Shown here: one piece after another, positions 35,100 to 43,569 of the stretch | Position numbering within the stretch: the stretch's first letter is position 1 | Layout: each line of letters begins with the position of its first letter | Source: Luminiphilus sp051201685 | GTDB taxonomy: Bacteria; Pseudomonadota; Gammaproteobacteria; Pseudomonadales; Halieaceae | Direction of reading: 5' to 3' | NCBI RefSeq assembly: GCF_051201685.1 | Contig: NZ_CP179213.1 | Span: 1,240,001-1,304,000, forward strand | Length of the DNA stretch: 64,000 bases | Program-made: the position numbers and the translations under genes | Notes under the pieces: generated by a model | Seen by the model: only the letters and a program-made list of their open reading frames with translations | Database searches by the model: none | Told to the model about the DNA's origin: nothing

Positions 35100-36293
35100 T
35101 TACCAGGGCGCATTACCTATTGGGTCTTGCACGAGTTTTCGGGCTACTGTCATGCGATGCACTTCGTCAGGTCCGTCATAAATGCGGGCGTAACGTGCTT
35201 CTCGGTACATAAATTCAAGGGGGGTATCCTCGGTAACGCCAAGGGCCCCATGAATCTGAATAGCGCGGTCAATAACGTTGTGCAGCATGCGAGCACCCCA
35301 GAATTTAATCAGTGCAATTTGTACGCGTGCATCATCGCCACCATCCATGACGCGGGCTGCGTCCAAGGTCATAAGGCGTGCTGCCTGAATTTCCGCAGCA
35401 GATTCAGCAATGTAGCGCTGTATTTCGCCTTTTTCAGACAGCAAAGATCCGTGGGCGTAGCGTTTGCCCGCATACTCACACATCAACTCGAAGGCCCGCT
35501 GGGCCTGCCCTAGCCAGCGCATGCAGTGAAAAATACGACCCGGCCCAAGGCGCTTCTGAGCAATCGTAAATCCTTTCCCACGCTCACCGAGGATGTTAGC
35601 GGCGGGAACTCGCACGTCCTTAAGTTCCAGTTCGCAATGTCCACCTACGGTATCGCCCATGGTTTTTACAACACGTTTTATTTCATAACCCGGTGTATTT
35701 GTAGGGACGATGATCGCTGAAAACTTTCCGTGTCGTTGTTGCTCCGGCTCGGTCTCACAGAAGACGGTGGTGAAGGCGGCAACATTTGCACCAGAGGTGA
35801 ACCATTTACGTCCGTTGATGACCCACTCGTCACCCTCGAGTACGCCGCGACTTTGCATCAGTGTTGGATCAGAGCCTGCGACATCGGGCTCGGTTAACCC
35901 TACCGAAGGGTAAATGTCACCGGCGACCAAGGGGTCAAGCCACGCCTCTTTCTGAGTCTCGCTTCCAAAACGATGAAGCATGATCGAATCTTGCATGGAG
36001 ATAGAGCCTACGGCCATTTGGCCAAAGTAAGAGCGGCCAATAATTTCGTTGAGATGAGCAAAGTCCATGAAGGGAAGCCCACCGCCACCGAGCTCACTGG
36101 GATGGCCCAATGCCCATAAACCTTGAGCTTTAGCCTGAGCCTTCAGGTCTTCCATCAGATGATGACTATCACCGGTTAGCAGAGCAGCCTCATGAGGAAT
36201 AACGGCCTCATTGATGAACCGCTTCATACGAACCTTGAGTTCTGTCAGGTTCTCGGCGGCGCGAGCGCCATTGTTAGCGTTTTTTTCAGTCAT
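35100..36293 (-). CDS. Acyl-CoA dehydrogenase
   Basis: A 397-residue flavoenzyme of the ACAD10/11-like branch. Visible features are GLTEPDVAGSDPT and INGRKWFTSGA for FAD and substrate contact, and a C-terminal IQIHGALGVTEDTPLEFMYREARYARIYDGPDEVHRMTVAR. It oxidises an acyl-CoA to the 2-enoyl-CoA and passes electrons to ETF. It is convergent with the isomerase-like gene (64-base gap). The role fits the nearby acyl-CoA synthetase, crotonase and thiolase-like genes. Confidence 0.93.
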   Translation of the reverse strand: MTEKNANNGARAAENLTELKVRMKRFINEAVIPHEAALLTGDSHHLMEDLKAQAKAQGLWALGHPSELGGGGLPFMDFAHLNEIIGRSYFGQMAVGSISMQDSIMLHRFGSETQKEAWLDPLVAGDIYPSVGLTEPDVAGSDPTLMQSRGVLEGDEWVINGRKWFTSGANVAAFTTVFCETEPEQQRHGKFSAIIVPTNTPGYEIKRVVKTMGDTVGGHCELELKDVRVPAANILGERGKGFTIAQKRLGPGRIFHCMRWLGQAQRAFELMCEYAGKRYAHGSLLSEKGEIQRYIAESAAEIQAARLMTLDAARVMDGGDDARVQIALIKFWGARMLHNVIDRAIQIHGALGVTEDTPLEFMYREARYARIYDGPDEVHRMTVARKLVQDPIGNAPW

Positions 36294-36353
36294 TGTTCAA
36301 TACCCTAGCCATCCTGCGGGTGAGTGTAGCGGAGTCTAATAACGCTAGGCAGG

Positions 36354-37649
36354 TCAGTTTCCAGAACCTTGCGCCCAACGATAAAGGGGCCAGCCGCCGA
36401 TAAGCGCAATCACGAAGACACCAACTTGCGTTGGAAATGAAAAGGCTGAATAAATGACGGTCCAACCGGTAATGCCGAGAAAAATAATGGCTGGCAGCGG
36501 GTAAAACGGCATTCGATAAAGGTTGTCTCCAGCATGCCCAGGGCTTCGGAAACGACTTATAAACAACGCTATGACGGTGACCAGTGTGTTGGTCGCCATT
36601 AATAATCCCGCAAAAACGAGTATTTGCTCAAAGGTTGAGGACCACAAAAAAAGCAGTGCAATGGCGCCCATGAAAAAAATGGCGTTTTTAGGCAGTCCGT
36701 CTTTGTTGAGGACCCCCAGCCATCTTAAGCGCCGGTAGTCGCCACCAAGACGCATCAGTGCCCTCGGTCCGGCAAGTACCATCGCGCTAACGGTTGAAAT
36801 AAGAATGCCTGCCAGTATGACTGCGACGACAAGGGCGCCCGTGTCTCCCAGTAAATAGCCTGCGACGACGTAGCCAATTTCCACCTCTCCTCGCATGGCA
36901 TCAATGGGCGCTGAGATGAGAAATACCGCATTGAGTGCCAGATAAAGCAAAGTCACAAAAGCGCAACCCGCGAGTAGCACCCGGGGTAGGTAGCGTCGCG
37001 GATCTTCCATCTCCCCTAAAACATAAGTTGCCGCATTCCAACCGGAGTAAGCGTAGGTGACATAAATGAGGGCAACAGCGACTTCGCTGCTAAATAGCGT
37101 GTCGGCACTGGGTTGTGTGTCGGCACGGAGCTGGTCAATAAACGCGGGTGTATTAAACAGCGCGAGACTAATAAAGCCAATGATTAACAACAGTTTTAGT
37201 GCTGTCAGGTAGACTTGCCCGGCACTACTCTCGCTGCGAGTTCGAGTGTGAATGATGACTAGCGTAGCGATAAGAAATGTGGCCGACCACCTTGGATCGA
37301 TAGGCACGAGGCCGGCTTGAAGATAGCTTCCAAAGGTGAGGGCTGCTAGAGCAATCGGCGCAGCAAATCCAACCGTTGCCGAGACGCACCCTGAGATAAA
37401 ACCTGCATAAGGATGTATCAGCTCCGTTAAAAAATGGTATTCCCCGCCCGAATCTGTATGCCTGACGCCCAGCTCTGCGTAACACAGAGCGCCACAAAGT
37501 GCGCAGATACCACCGATAAACCACAGCAGTAAAATAAGTTGAGTGTCAGAAATTGCTAGTAGTTGGAAGCCCAGGCTGGTGAAGATGCCGGTCCCCACCA
37601 TATTGGCAACGACAACCGCAAAGGCCACCTTGGGTGGATAGAGCTTCAT
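36354..37649 (-). CDS. APC-family amino acid permease
   Basis: A 431-residue inner-membrane permease with about twelve helices. The first helix carries the NMVGTGIFTSLG motif of amino acid/polyamine/cation transporters, and YAYSGWNAATYVLGEMEDPRR is a family hallmark. A TTG start at 37706 is possible, but the ATG at 37649 places a short MKLYPPKVAFAVV segment before helix 1, as in relatives. Neither start has a strong ribosome site. The substrate is unknown. Confidence 0.88.
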   Translation of the reverse strand: MKLYPPKVAFAVVVANMVGTGIFTSLGFQLLAISDTQLILLLWFIGGICALCGALCYAELGVRHTDSGGEYHFLTELIHPYAGFISGCVSATVGFAAPIALAALTFGSYLQAGLVPIDPRWSATFLIATLVIIHTRTRSESSAGQVYLTALKLLLIIGFISLALFNTPAFIDQLRADTQPSADTLFSSEVAVALIYVTYAYSGWNAATYVLGEMEDPRRYLPRVLLAGCAFVTLLYLALNAVFLISAPIDAMRGEVEIGYVVAGYLLGDTGALVVAVILAGILISTVSAMVLAGPRALMRLGGDYRRLRWLGVLNKDGLPKNAIFFMGAIALLFLWSSTFEQILVFAGLLMATNTLVTVIALFISRFRSPGHAGDNLYRMPFYPLPAIIFLGITGWTVIYSAFSFPTQVGVFVIALIGGWPLYRWAQGSGN

Positions 37650-37977
37650 ATTGGAATGTATGACCTCACAGGCATTGCGAAATGAAGGCGTTGATTTAGA
37701 GCCCAAGCTTTTATCGAATGATCTGTGCTAATCAGCGCAGGTTCATTTCATATCCTTAGCCTGCCAATTCAAGACTCAGGAAGCAACAAAAACAGAAAGG
37801 CTTCGCCATGATAGCCAAACTCATTGGCGACTGATTTGATCGAGGTTGCCAGAGTCCACGGCGGATAAGATCAAAATTGCCAGTCTCAGTGAATACCTAT
37901 CAGGGGGATGAGTGGTGTCTAAATGCCGCTTTGGTGTAACTTACTTTGCTGTGACTATGGAGCAGGGGGTTTAGGGA

Positions 37978-38736
37978 ATGAAAAGTTGGTTGAGAGGGTT
38001 ATTCTCATCACAGCCCACTTCTAAGGCGTCTCAAGAAATGCCAATCGATACAGCTCCTGATAGCCAAGAGCGGCGTGAAGTTGAGCGACTCCTCCAACGT
38101 GCGAGCGTGGGGCATCGAGAGCTCATGGTAAACAGTTCCCAGCTCGGGGCCTCTTGGCTTGGAGTTTTTCGTAAGATAGAAGAATCAGAGGTGCAACTCA
38201 CCCTCGAATTAAACGATGTGCAGACGCTATTTGATGCCGGCGATTTTTGTACCGTGACCTTTAACTACGATGACCACGCTCACGTATTTCTAACTACGGT
38301 CAAAAGATCAGAGCTAGGGCAACAGGGCCAGTTGGACGTAGCCCTATATATGCCTGATGCCATTCACACGGCGGGCAGGCGCAATTTATATCGAGTGCCT
38401 ATTCTGAGAGACCTCCCCATGGCGGTGCGCATTGAATCTGTCGCCGGCTTCTCTTGCTCTGCGAGTGCGCAGGACATCAATACCAGTGGTGTGCGCTTAA
38501 GACTGCAGGCGCAGGACTTTACCCGCTTCATGATTGGAGAAGACGTTCACCTTACCCTGACACTTAATGACATAAGCGTTCACAGGGAGGCTGATGTTCG
38601 TCATTTAGATGGGAGGACTTGTGCGCTGGGCCTGCATTTTCTCATTACAGAAGACCCCGATGAAAAGCAAAATACGGGTTTGTTGGTTCGCGAGGCGGAG
38701 CGTAGCTATTTGCGCCGGGTAAACCGCCTTGAGTAG
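37978..38736 (+). CDS. PilZ-domain protein with YcgR-like N-terminal domain
   Basis: A 252-residue cytoplasmic protein. Residues 35-130 look like the flagellar-brake YcgR_2-type domain, and the C-terminal half is a PilZ domain. The first c-di-GMP motif RxxxR is present (RRNLYRVPI). The second, usually DxSxxG, reads DINTSG, so Ser is replaced by Asn one position away from consensus. Probable c-di-GMP responder in motility or surface behaviour; binding is uncertain because of the altered motif. It stands alone. Confidence 0.8.
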   Translation: MKSWLRGLFSSQPTSKASQEMPIDTAPDSQERREVERLLQRASVGHRELMVNSSQLGASWLGVFRKIEESEVQLTLELNDVQTLFDAGDFCTVTFNYDDHAHVFLTTVKRSELGQQGQLDVALYMPDAIHTAGRRNLYRVPILRDLPMAVRIESVAGFSCSASAQDINTSGVRLRLQAQDFTRFMIGEDVHLTLTLNDISVHREADVRHLDGRTCALGLHFLITEDPDEKQNTGLLVREAERSYLRRVNRLE

Positions 38737-38881
38737 TGTTATGCGGCGCCAATAATAGGAAATTACGTTGCTGATGCGTAAATGTTGCCCCCACGAATCT
38801 CTCGCGGCGCCTTGTCACGCTCAGCTGATAGTGTGACGTTTAGCGTTGCAGTGACCTGTGGCTTCGTTCGTTAACAGGAGC

Positions 38882-40132
38882 TTAGAAGTGGGAGCGGACC
38901 ACTTGGGCGATTTGAGTTAATCCAGCAATCACTGTGTCTTCCGAGGCGGCGTAATTAACCCGAATGCACTCGTCCTGATGTCGCCAGCTAGTTCGCCCTG
39001 GTGGATAAAATGGGCGACTGGGCAACACAAATACTCCCAGCGCCATGAGTTCCTGATAGAGCGTTTCTGAGGTTATTGGGAGCCCCTCAAACCAAAGCCA
39101 CAAAAACAAAGCACCCTCGGGTTTGTGCACTCGAACCGGGAGGTCAGCCATGACCTCGTCAATAACCTGCAGGGCGTGGTCACGTTTGCGCTCGTAATAC
39201 GGGCGTATCAATTCATCACAAATGCTTTGTAGTTTTCCTTGTTGAAGCAGGGGTGTAAGGAGCGTGGGACCCACGCGGCTGGGCGCCAAAGTGTTTATGG
39301 CGTTGGTATTTTGTATGAGTTGAATAATTTCAGGCGCAGCAACCACGATACCGGTGCGTAGGCCCGGCAGGCCAAGCTTCGATAAGCTCAGCAGCAAAAT
39401 TGTGTTGGCGTCCCAAAAGGGTGTTGCCGATGTAAACACCATGCCAGGGAAGGGCAATCCATATGCCCCGTCAACAATTAATGGTAAGTCAGCTGTTTGA
39501 CACTCGCTGCGAAGTTGACGCATTTCGCTGTCGGTGATGACATTGCCCGTCGGGTTGGTAGGTCGTGAAACACAGACAGCCCCGTGGTTTTCATTCAGCT
39601 GCAAACCTTCGAAATTCACCCGATACTTGAATTGACGATTGGGTAGTAAATCGATTTCAGCGCGCCGGCCTTCAAAAATGGGCTGCTCTGCCAAACCAAC
39701 ATCAAAATAGCCCACGTACTCAGGTGTTAAGGGCAGGAGTATGCGTTTGTGGCTATGATCAGGAAATGGGCCGGAAAAACTGTTAAATAGAAGTCCGAAG
39801 CTGCTTTGACTGCCGTTTGTAATGGCAATATTGTTTTGCGTTAGAGGCCAGCCAAATTTCTCCCTCAGTAAATCTGCGAGGGTCTCCCGGAAGGCCACAT
39901 TTCCCCCCGGGGCATCATATTCGCCGACCATTTTGCCAAAGGCGTGAGTATCGGCGGTCACATCTGCCATAGCCTCGCGCAGCAGAGCTTCTACCTCGGG
40001 AATGTGCGCGGGATTACCGCCGCCCAGTTGGCAAATGGGGCCGGTTGCCGAGGTTGCTGCTCCCAGGTCCTCCATTAGTCGCACGGTTCCCGTGCTTTTT
40101 TGATAGCGAGTGGCAAAATTTGAAAAATGCAT
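38882..40132 (-). CDS. avtA: Valine-pyruvate aminotransferase
   Basis: A 416-residue PLP aminotransferase closely resembling E. coli AvtA as I recall it: LMEDL, QLGGGNPAHIPE, NIAITNGSQS, LLPLTPEYVGY, CVSRPTNPTGNVITD, and the PLP-lysine segment SLSKLGLPGLR with Lys252. It interconverts valine/alanine and their 2-oxo acids. The conserved Asn of the family's DNAYG reads Gly here (VDGAYG). It is divergent from and close to the thiolase-like gene; the two starts are 61 bases apart. Confidence 0.92.
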   Translation of the reverse strand: MHFSNFATRYQKSTGTVRLMEDLGAATSATGPICQLGGGNPAHIPEVEALLREAMADVTADTHAFGKMVGEYDAPGGNVAFRETLADLLREKFGWPLTQNNIAITNGSQSSFGLLFNSFSGPFPDHSHKRILLPLTPEYVGYFDVGLAEQPIFEGRRAEIDLLPNRQFKYRVNFEGLQLNENHGAVCVSRPTNPTGNVITDSEMRQLRSECQTADLPLIVDGAYGLPFPGMVFTSATPFWDANTILLLSLSKLGLPGLRTGIVVAAPEIIQLIQNTNAINTLAPSRVGPTLLTPLLQQGKLQSICDELIRPYYERKRDHALQVIDEVMADLPVRVHKPEGALFLWLWFEGLPITSETLYQELMALGVFVLPSRPFYPPGRTSWRHQDECIRVNYAASEDTVIAGLTQIAQVVRSHF

Positions 40133-40193
40133 GTGTTACTACCTACGGTCAGCAGGTAAGCTTGCCAGCAATTTTATCAATAGAGAACACTCT

Positions 40194-41735
40194 ATGCCGT
40201 TCGTTGCAGCAAATACTCCAGTCATCGTTGGTGCCAGCCAGTTTACTGAGCGCATCGACGATCCCGATTATGCCATGCTGTCGCCAGTTGCAATCACTGC
40301 TCGAGCCGCCGAATTGGCCCTCGTCGATGCTGGAATGATTAACTGTAAAGAGCACATTGACACGCTGATGACCACGCGAATCTTCGAAGATTCAGCACCT
40401 CACTTAGAAGGACCCTTTGGGCGTTCAACCAACTTCCCGCGTTCTGTTTGCCAGCGATTAGCCATGAATCCAGCGACCGCAATCTGGGCAACAAGTGGTG
40501 GTGATACTCCTCAGAAACTCGTCACCGAAGCCTGCGATCGCATTTGGCAAGGGGAGTCCAAAGCGGTGCTGATCAGTGGCGGTGAGGCGCTTTCAACGAC
40601 ACGCTTTCTTCAAAAGCAGGGCAGTGATGTGGACTGGTCGGAAGGTTCCGATGACCCCGTAATTGATCGTAAGCCGACCTTGGATTATGCGACGCATGAT
40701 GAACTTATGAATGGTTTGATATCACCGCCGTTATTTTATGGAATTATGGAGAACGCCAAACGAATCGCTGCAGGGGTCGACGTAAAGACCTGGGCCGATC
40801 AAATGGGGGCCTTGTTTGCACCTTTTGCCGCGGTGGCATCAGAAAACCCCTTGGCAGCTCAGCGTGACAGGGCGTTTACTCCCGCTGACCTCATTACCGT
40901 AGAAGCAGGCAACCGTCGGGTTGTTGATGCCTACCCTCAACGTTTAGTGGCACGTGATCAGGTCAATCAAAGTGCGGCTTTGGTGGTAATTTCGACGGAG
41001 CTGGCTGACGAGTTAAATATTCCTTCTGAGAATCGCGTCTATCTTCACGGTCAGGCGGCAGCAGGGGAGCCACCGATCACACTGCGCGCAGAACTGGGTC
41101 AGGCGCCTTCAGCAGGTCTAGCGCTGGGGCGCGCGCTGGAGCGCGCGAACTGCACCACCGATGACATCAGCTATTTTGACTTTTACAGCTGCTTCCCGAT
41201 TGCGGTGAGCAATGCGATCGACGCGATCGGGTTATCAGGGGATGATCCCAGAGGCCTTACCGTGACCGGTGGGTTACCCTTTTTTGGGGGGCCGGGTAAT
41301 AGTTACTCAATGCATGCCCTGGCAGAAATGGTGATGCGTCTCCGGGTTAACCCTGGAAAGTTTGGGTTAGTGGCGGCTAACGGTGGGCTTCTATCCAAAT
41401 ATGCGGTCGGTATTTATGCGACAACGCCGACGGGCTATGAACCCTATGACAGCGCTGATCTTCAAGAGCAAATGTCCAACCAAACAGCCCCAGACTTCGA
41501 GGCGAACCCAAGCGGTAAAGGGAGATTGGAGGCCTACACAGTGGCGTATGATCGAGAGGGACAGCCGAAGACCGCAACAATTGTCGGGCGTTTGCTCGAG
41601 AGCGATGCGCGATTTATCGCCAAAGTAGGGCGCGAAGCCTCTGAGATACTTGAAGTTTTTAACCGTCACGAAGCTGACAATAGGTCTGTCGTGGTGACGC
41701 CGAGTGAACAGGGCAATAGCTTCATCTTTTTGTAG
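40194..41735 (+). CDS. Thiolase-superfamily acetyl-CoA acetyltransferase-like protein
   Basis: A 513-residue protein of the SCP2/thiolase-like group. It has VIVGASQFTERID at the N-terminus, SGGDTPQKLVTEACDRI where the nucleophilic Cys loop normally lies, VLISGGEAL, DFYSCFPIAVSNAIDAIGL, and VTGGLPFFGGPGNSYSMHALAEM. The usual nucleophile position shows no Cys, so thiolysis by the standard mechanism is doubtful. The ATG at 40194 is chosen because an upstream in-frame start lies inside the divergent avtA gene. It forms a plus-strand group with the crotonase and SDR genes (gap 87 bases). Confidence 0.87.
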   Translation: MPFVAANTPVIVGASQFTERIDDPDYAMLSPVAITARAAELALVDAGMINCKEHIDTLMTTRIFEDSAPHLEGPFGRSTNFPRSVCQRLAMNPATAIWATSGGDTPQKLVTEACDRIWQGESKAVLISGGEALSTTRFLQKQGSDVDWSEGSDDPVIDRKPTLDYATHDELMNGLISPPLFYGIMENAKRIAAGVDVKTWADQMGALFAPFAAVASENPLAAQRDRAFTPADLITVEAGNRRVVDAYPQRLVARDQVNQSAALVVISTELADELNIPSENRVYLHGQAAAGEPPITLRAELGQAPSAGLALGRALERANCTTDDISYFDFYSCFPIAVSNAIDAIGLSGDDPRGLTVTGGLPFFGGPGNSYSMHALAEMVMRLRVNPGKFGLVAANGGLLSKYAVGIYATTPTGYEPYDSADLQEQMSNQTAPDFEANPSGKGRLEAYTVAYDREGQPKTATIVGRLLESDARFIAKVGREASEILEVFNRHEADNRSVVVTPSEQGNSFIFL

Positions 41736-41822
41736 AGCTGCCTGCACTTATCGACACAACTGAAACGGCCCGCAAGCGCGACTGCGAGGCCTTCGAATAC
41801 AATGAAAAAAGAGGATAGACAA

Positions 41823-42587
41823 ATGAGCGACGTAGTTATTACCGAGGTAAGCGATGGAATTATGACCATTACCCTCAATCGGCCTGAGGCAAAAAATGCG
41901 GTTAATTTAGCCATGGCCGAAGGTCTTGCAGCGGCCATTATTGAGCTCGACAGCAACGATGATATTCGAGTGGCAATTCTAACAGGCTCAAACAATACCT
42001 TTTGTTCGGGGATGGATCTGAAAGCATTCGTCAGTGGTGAGGTGCCTTATATTAAGGATCGAGGCTTTGGTGGTTTAACCGAAGCGCCCCCTGCAAAACC
42101 GCTGATTGCTGCCGTTGAGGGGTATGCCTTGGCGGGTGGTTGTGAGCTGGCCATGGTCTGCGATCTGATCGTCGCAGCGGAAACAGCAAAATTTGGTGTC
42201 CCTGAAGTGAAACGAGGATTGGCCGCCGGCGCTGGAGGGTTGCTGCGCTTCCCACGACAGCTGCCCTATCGCGTCGCGATGGAATTGGCATTAACTGGCG
42301 ATTTTATGGATGCCGCGCGGGCTAAGGATTTGGGTTTCATCAACCAAACGGTGCCTGAAGGCGAGGCGTTTGCTGCGGCACAGGCGCTGGCGGCAAAGAT
42401 CGCAGGTAACGGACCCCTAGCAGTTAAACTGAGTAAACAGGTCGTCCGAGATTCAGAAGATTGGAGCACTGACGAAATGTTTGGTCGCCAGCAGGACATC
42501 CTTCAGCCGGTATTTACCAGTGAAGATGCCATAGAAGGCGCGATGGCCTTTGCTGAGAAGCGAGCCCCCAATTGGAAGGGCCGTTGA
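41823..42587 (+). CDS. Enoyl-CoA hydratase/isomerase (crotonase family)
   Basis: A 254-residue crotonase. The oxyanion-hole segments FCSGMDLKAF and EGYALAGGCELAMVCDL are present. Both catalytic Glu positions are kept, Glu108 and Glu128 (FGVPEVKRG), with the canonical 20-residue spacing, so hydratase activity is likely. The ATG at 41823 has GAGGA upstream; the in-frame ATG at 41802 is less likely. Acts with the flanking thiolase-like protein and SDR in acyl-CoA breakdown. Confidence 0.92.
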   Translation: MSDVVITEVSDGIMTITLNRPEAKNAVNLAMAEGLAAAIIELDSNDDIRVAILTGSNNTFCSGMDLKAFVSGEVPYIKDRGFGGLTEAPPAKPLIAAVEGYALAGGCELAMVCDLIVAAETAKFGVPEVKRGLAAGAGGLLRFPRQLPYRVAMELALTGDFMDAARAKDLGFINQTVPEGEAFAAAQALAAKIAGNGPLAVKLSKQVVRDSEDWSTDEMFGRQQDILQPVFTSEDAIEGAMAFAEKRAPNWKGR

Positions 42588-42660
42588 GTCGCTAGACTTT
42601 AGTGCCTTTGATGCTTGGGGGTTAAGGCCCCCGACAAATCTTTTTAACTAGGAGTGTGAT

Positions 42661-43428
42661 ATGTCCCGGTGGGATGTTTTTTGTGATCAGGTTATTTGTA
42701 TTACGGGCGCGGCCAGTGGCTTTGGCAAACTCATGGCTGAAAATTTACATGCGGCAGGCGCACGTTTAGTGATTAGTGATATTAACCTCGAACCGCTACA
42801 GGCAGTTGCGGCTGCTCTCGCCGATGACGCCCGGGTTGTTGCGATGACCTGTGACGTGGCCAACGAGGCAGATGTTGAGGCCATCGTTGCAGCCGCCAAA
42901 GAGCGTTTTGGTCGACTCGATATCATGGTGAACAACGCAGGCTTAGGTTCCGAGCCAAAGCTGTTGACTGAAGTGACCGAGGAGGAAATGGACCTCAACT
43001 ACAACGTCAATACCAAGGGCGTTTTCTTTGGCATCAAGCACGCTGTACGGCAGATGCTGGCACAAGACGCTCCCGGTGGCACCGTGCTCAATGTGGCCTC
43101 AATGGCGGGTATTGGCGCGGCACCTTTGCTGGGTGCCTATGCGGCTGCTAAGCATGGTGTGGTTGGACTCACAAAAACCGCCGCCTATGAGTTTGGTCGG
43201 CAAGGTGTTCGCGTGAATGCTATTTGCCCGTTTTTTTCCCCGACGCCTTTGGTGACTCAGGAAGGCGGCTTGGCGGATCGAATGGACACGCTCAAGAAAA
43301 GTTCACCCATGAACCGTATGGGTGATCCCGAAGAAATGGTGGAAGTGATGCTGATGCTCATGTCCCCCACGAACAGCTTTATGAACGGACAGGCTGTTGC
43401 CGTTGATGGTGGCATGTCGGCGATTTAA
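42661..43428 (+). CDS. Short-chain dehydrogenase (3-hydroxyacyl-CoA dehydrogenase-like)
   Basis: A 255-residue SDR: TGAASGFGKL cofactor loop (15-24), SDIN with the NAD-selecting Asp40, NNAG (91-94), catalytic Ser147, Tyr160 and Lys164 (YAAAK), and a C-terminal DGGMSAI. Third gene of the thiolase-crotonase-SDR group, so oxidation of a 3-hydroxyacyl-CoA is plausible. TAGGAG precedes the ATG. Confidence 0.9.
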   Translation: MSRWDVFCDQVICITGAASGFGKLMAENLHAAGARLVISDINLEPLQAVAAALADDARVVAMTCDVANEADVEAIVAAAKERFGRLDIMVNNAGLGSEPKLLTEVTEEEMDLNYNVNTKGVFFGIKHAVRQMLAQDAPGGTVLNVASMAGIGAAPLLGAYAAAKHGVVGLTKTAAYEFGRQGVRVNAICPFFSPTPLVTQEGGLADRMDTLKKSSPMNRMGDPEEMVEVMLMLMSPTNSFMNGQAVAVDGGMSAI

Positions 43429-43515
43429 GGCTGGGGTACTGCCAAGGACGGCTTGCACTCGCCCTTTGTTTTAGCTGCTGCTCTATGCCGGTGCATGCAG
43501 TCAGACCGCGGTATG

Positions 43516-43549
43516 CGCCTGAGCGCTTGCAATAGCAAGCTCTCAGGCG
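43516..43549. terminator. Strong hairpin between convergent genes
   Basis: CGCCTGAG (43516-43523) pairs perfectly with CTCAGGCG (43542-43549). After one mismatch, six more pairs (GCTTGC/GCAAGC) close on loop AATA. It lies between the SDR and the prolyl oligopeptidase genes, which converge. There is no T tract on either side, so it is a terminator-like or mRNA-end-protecting structure rather than a classical intrinsic terminator. Confidence 0.5.
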
Positions 43550-43569
43550 GGGCAAGCTTTGAAGGCCGA

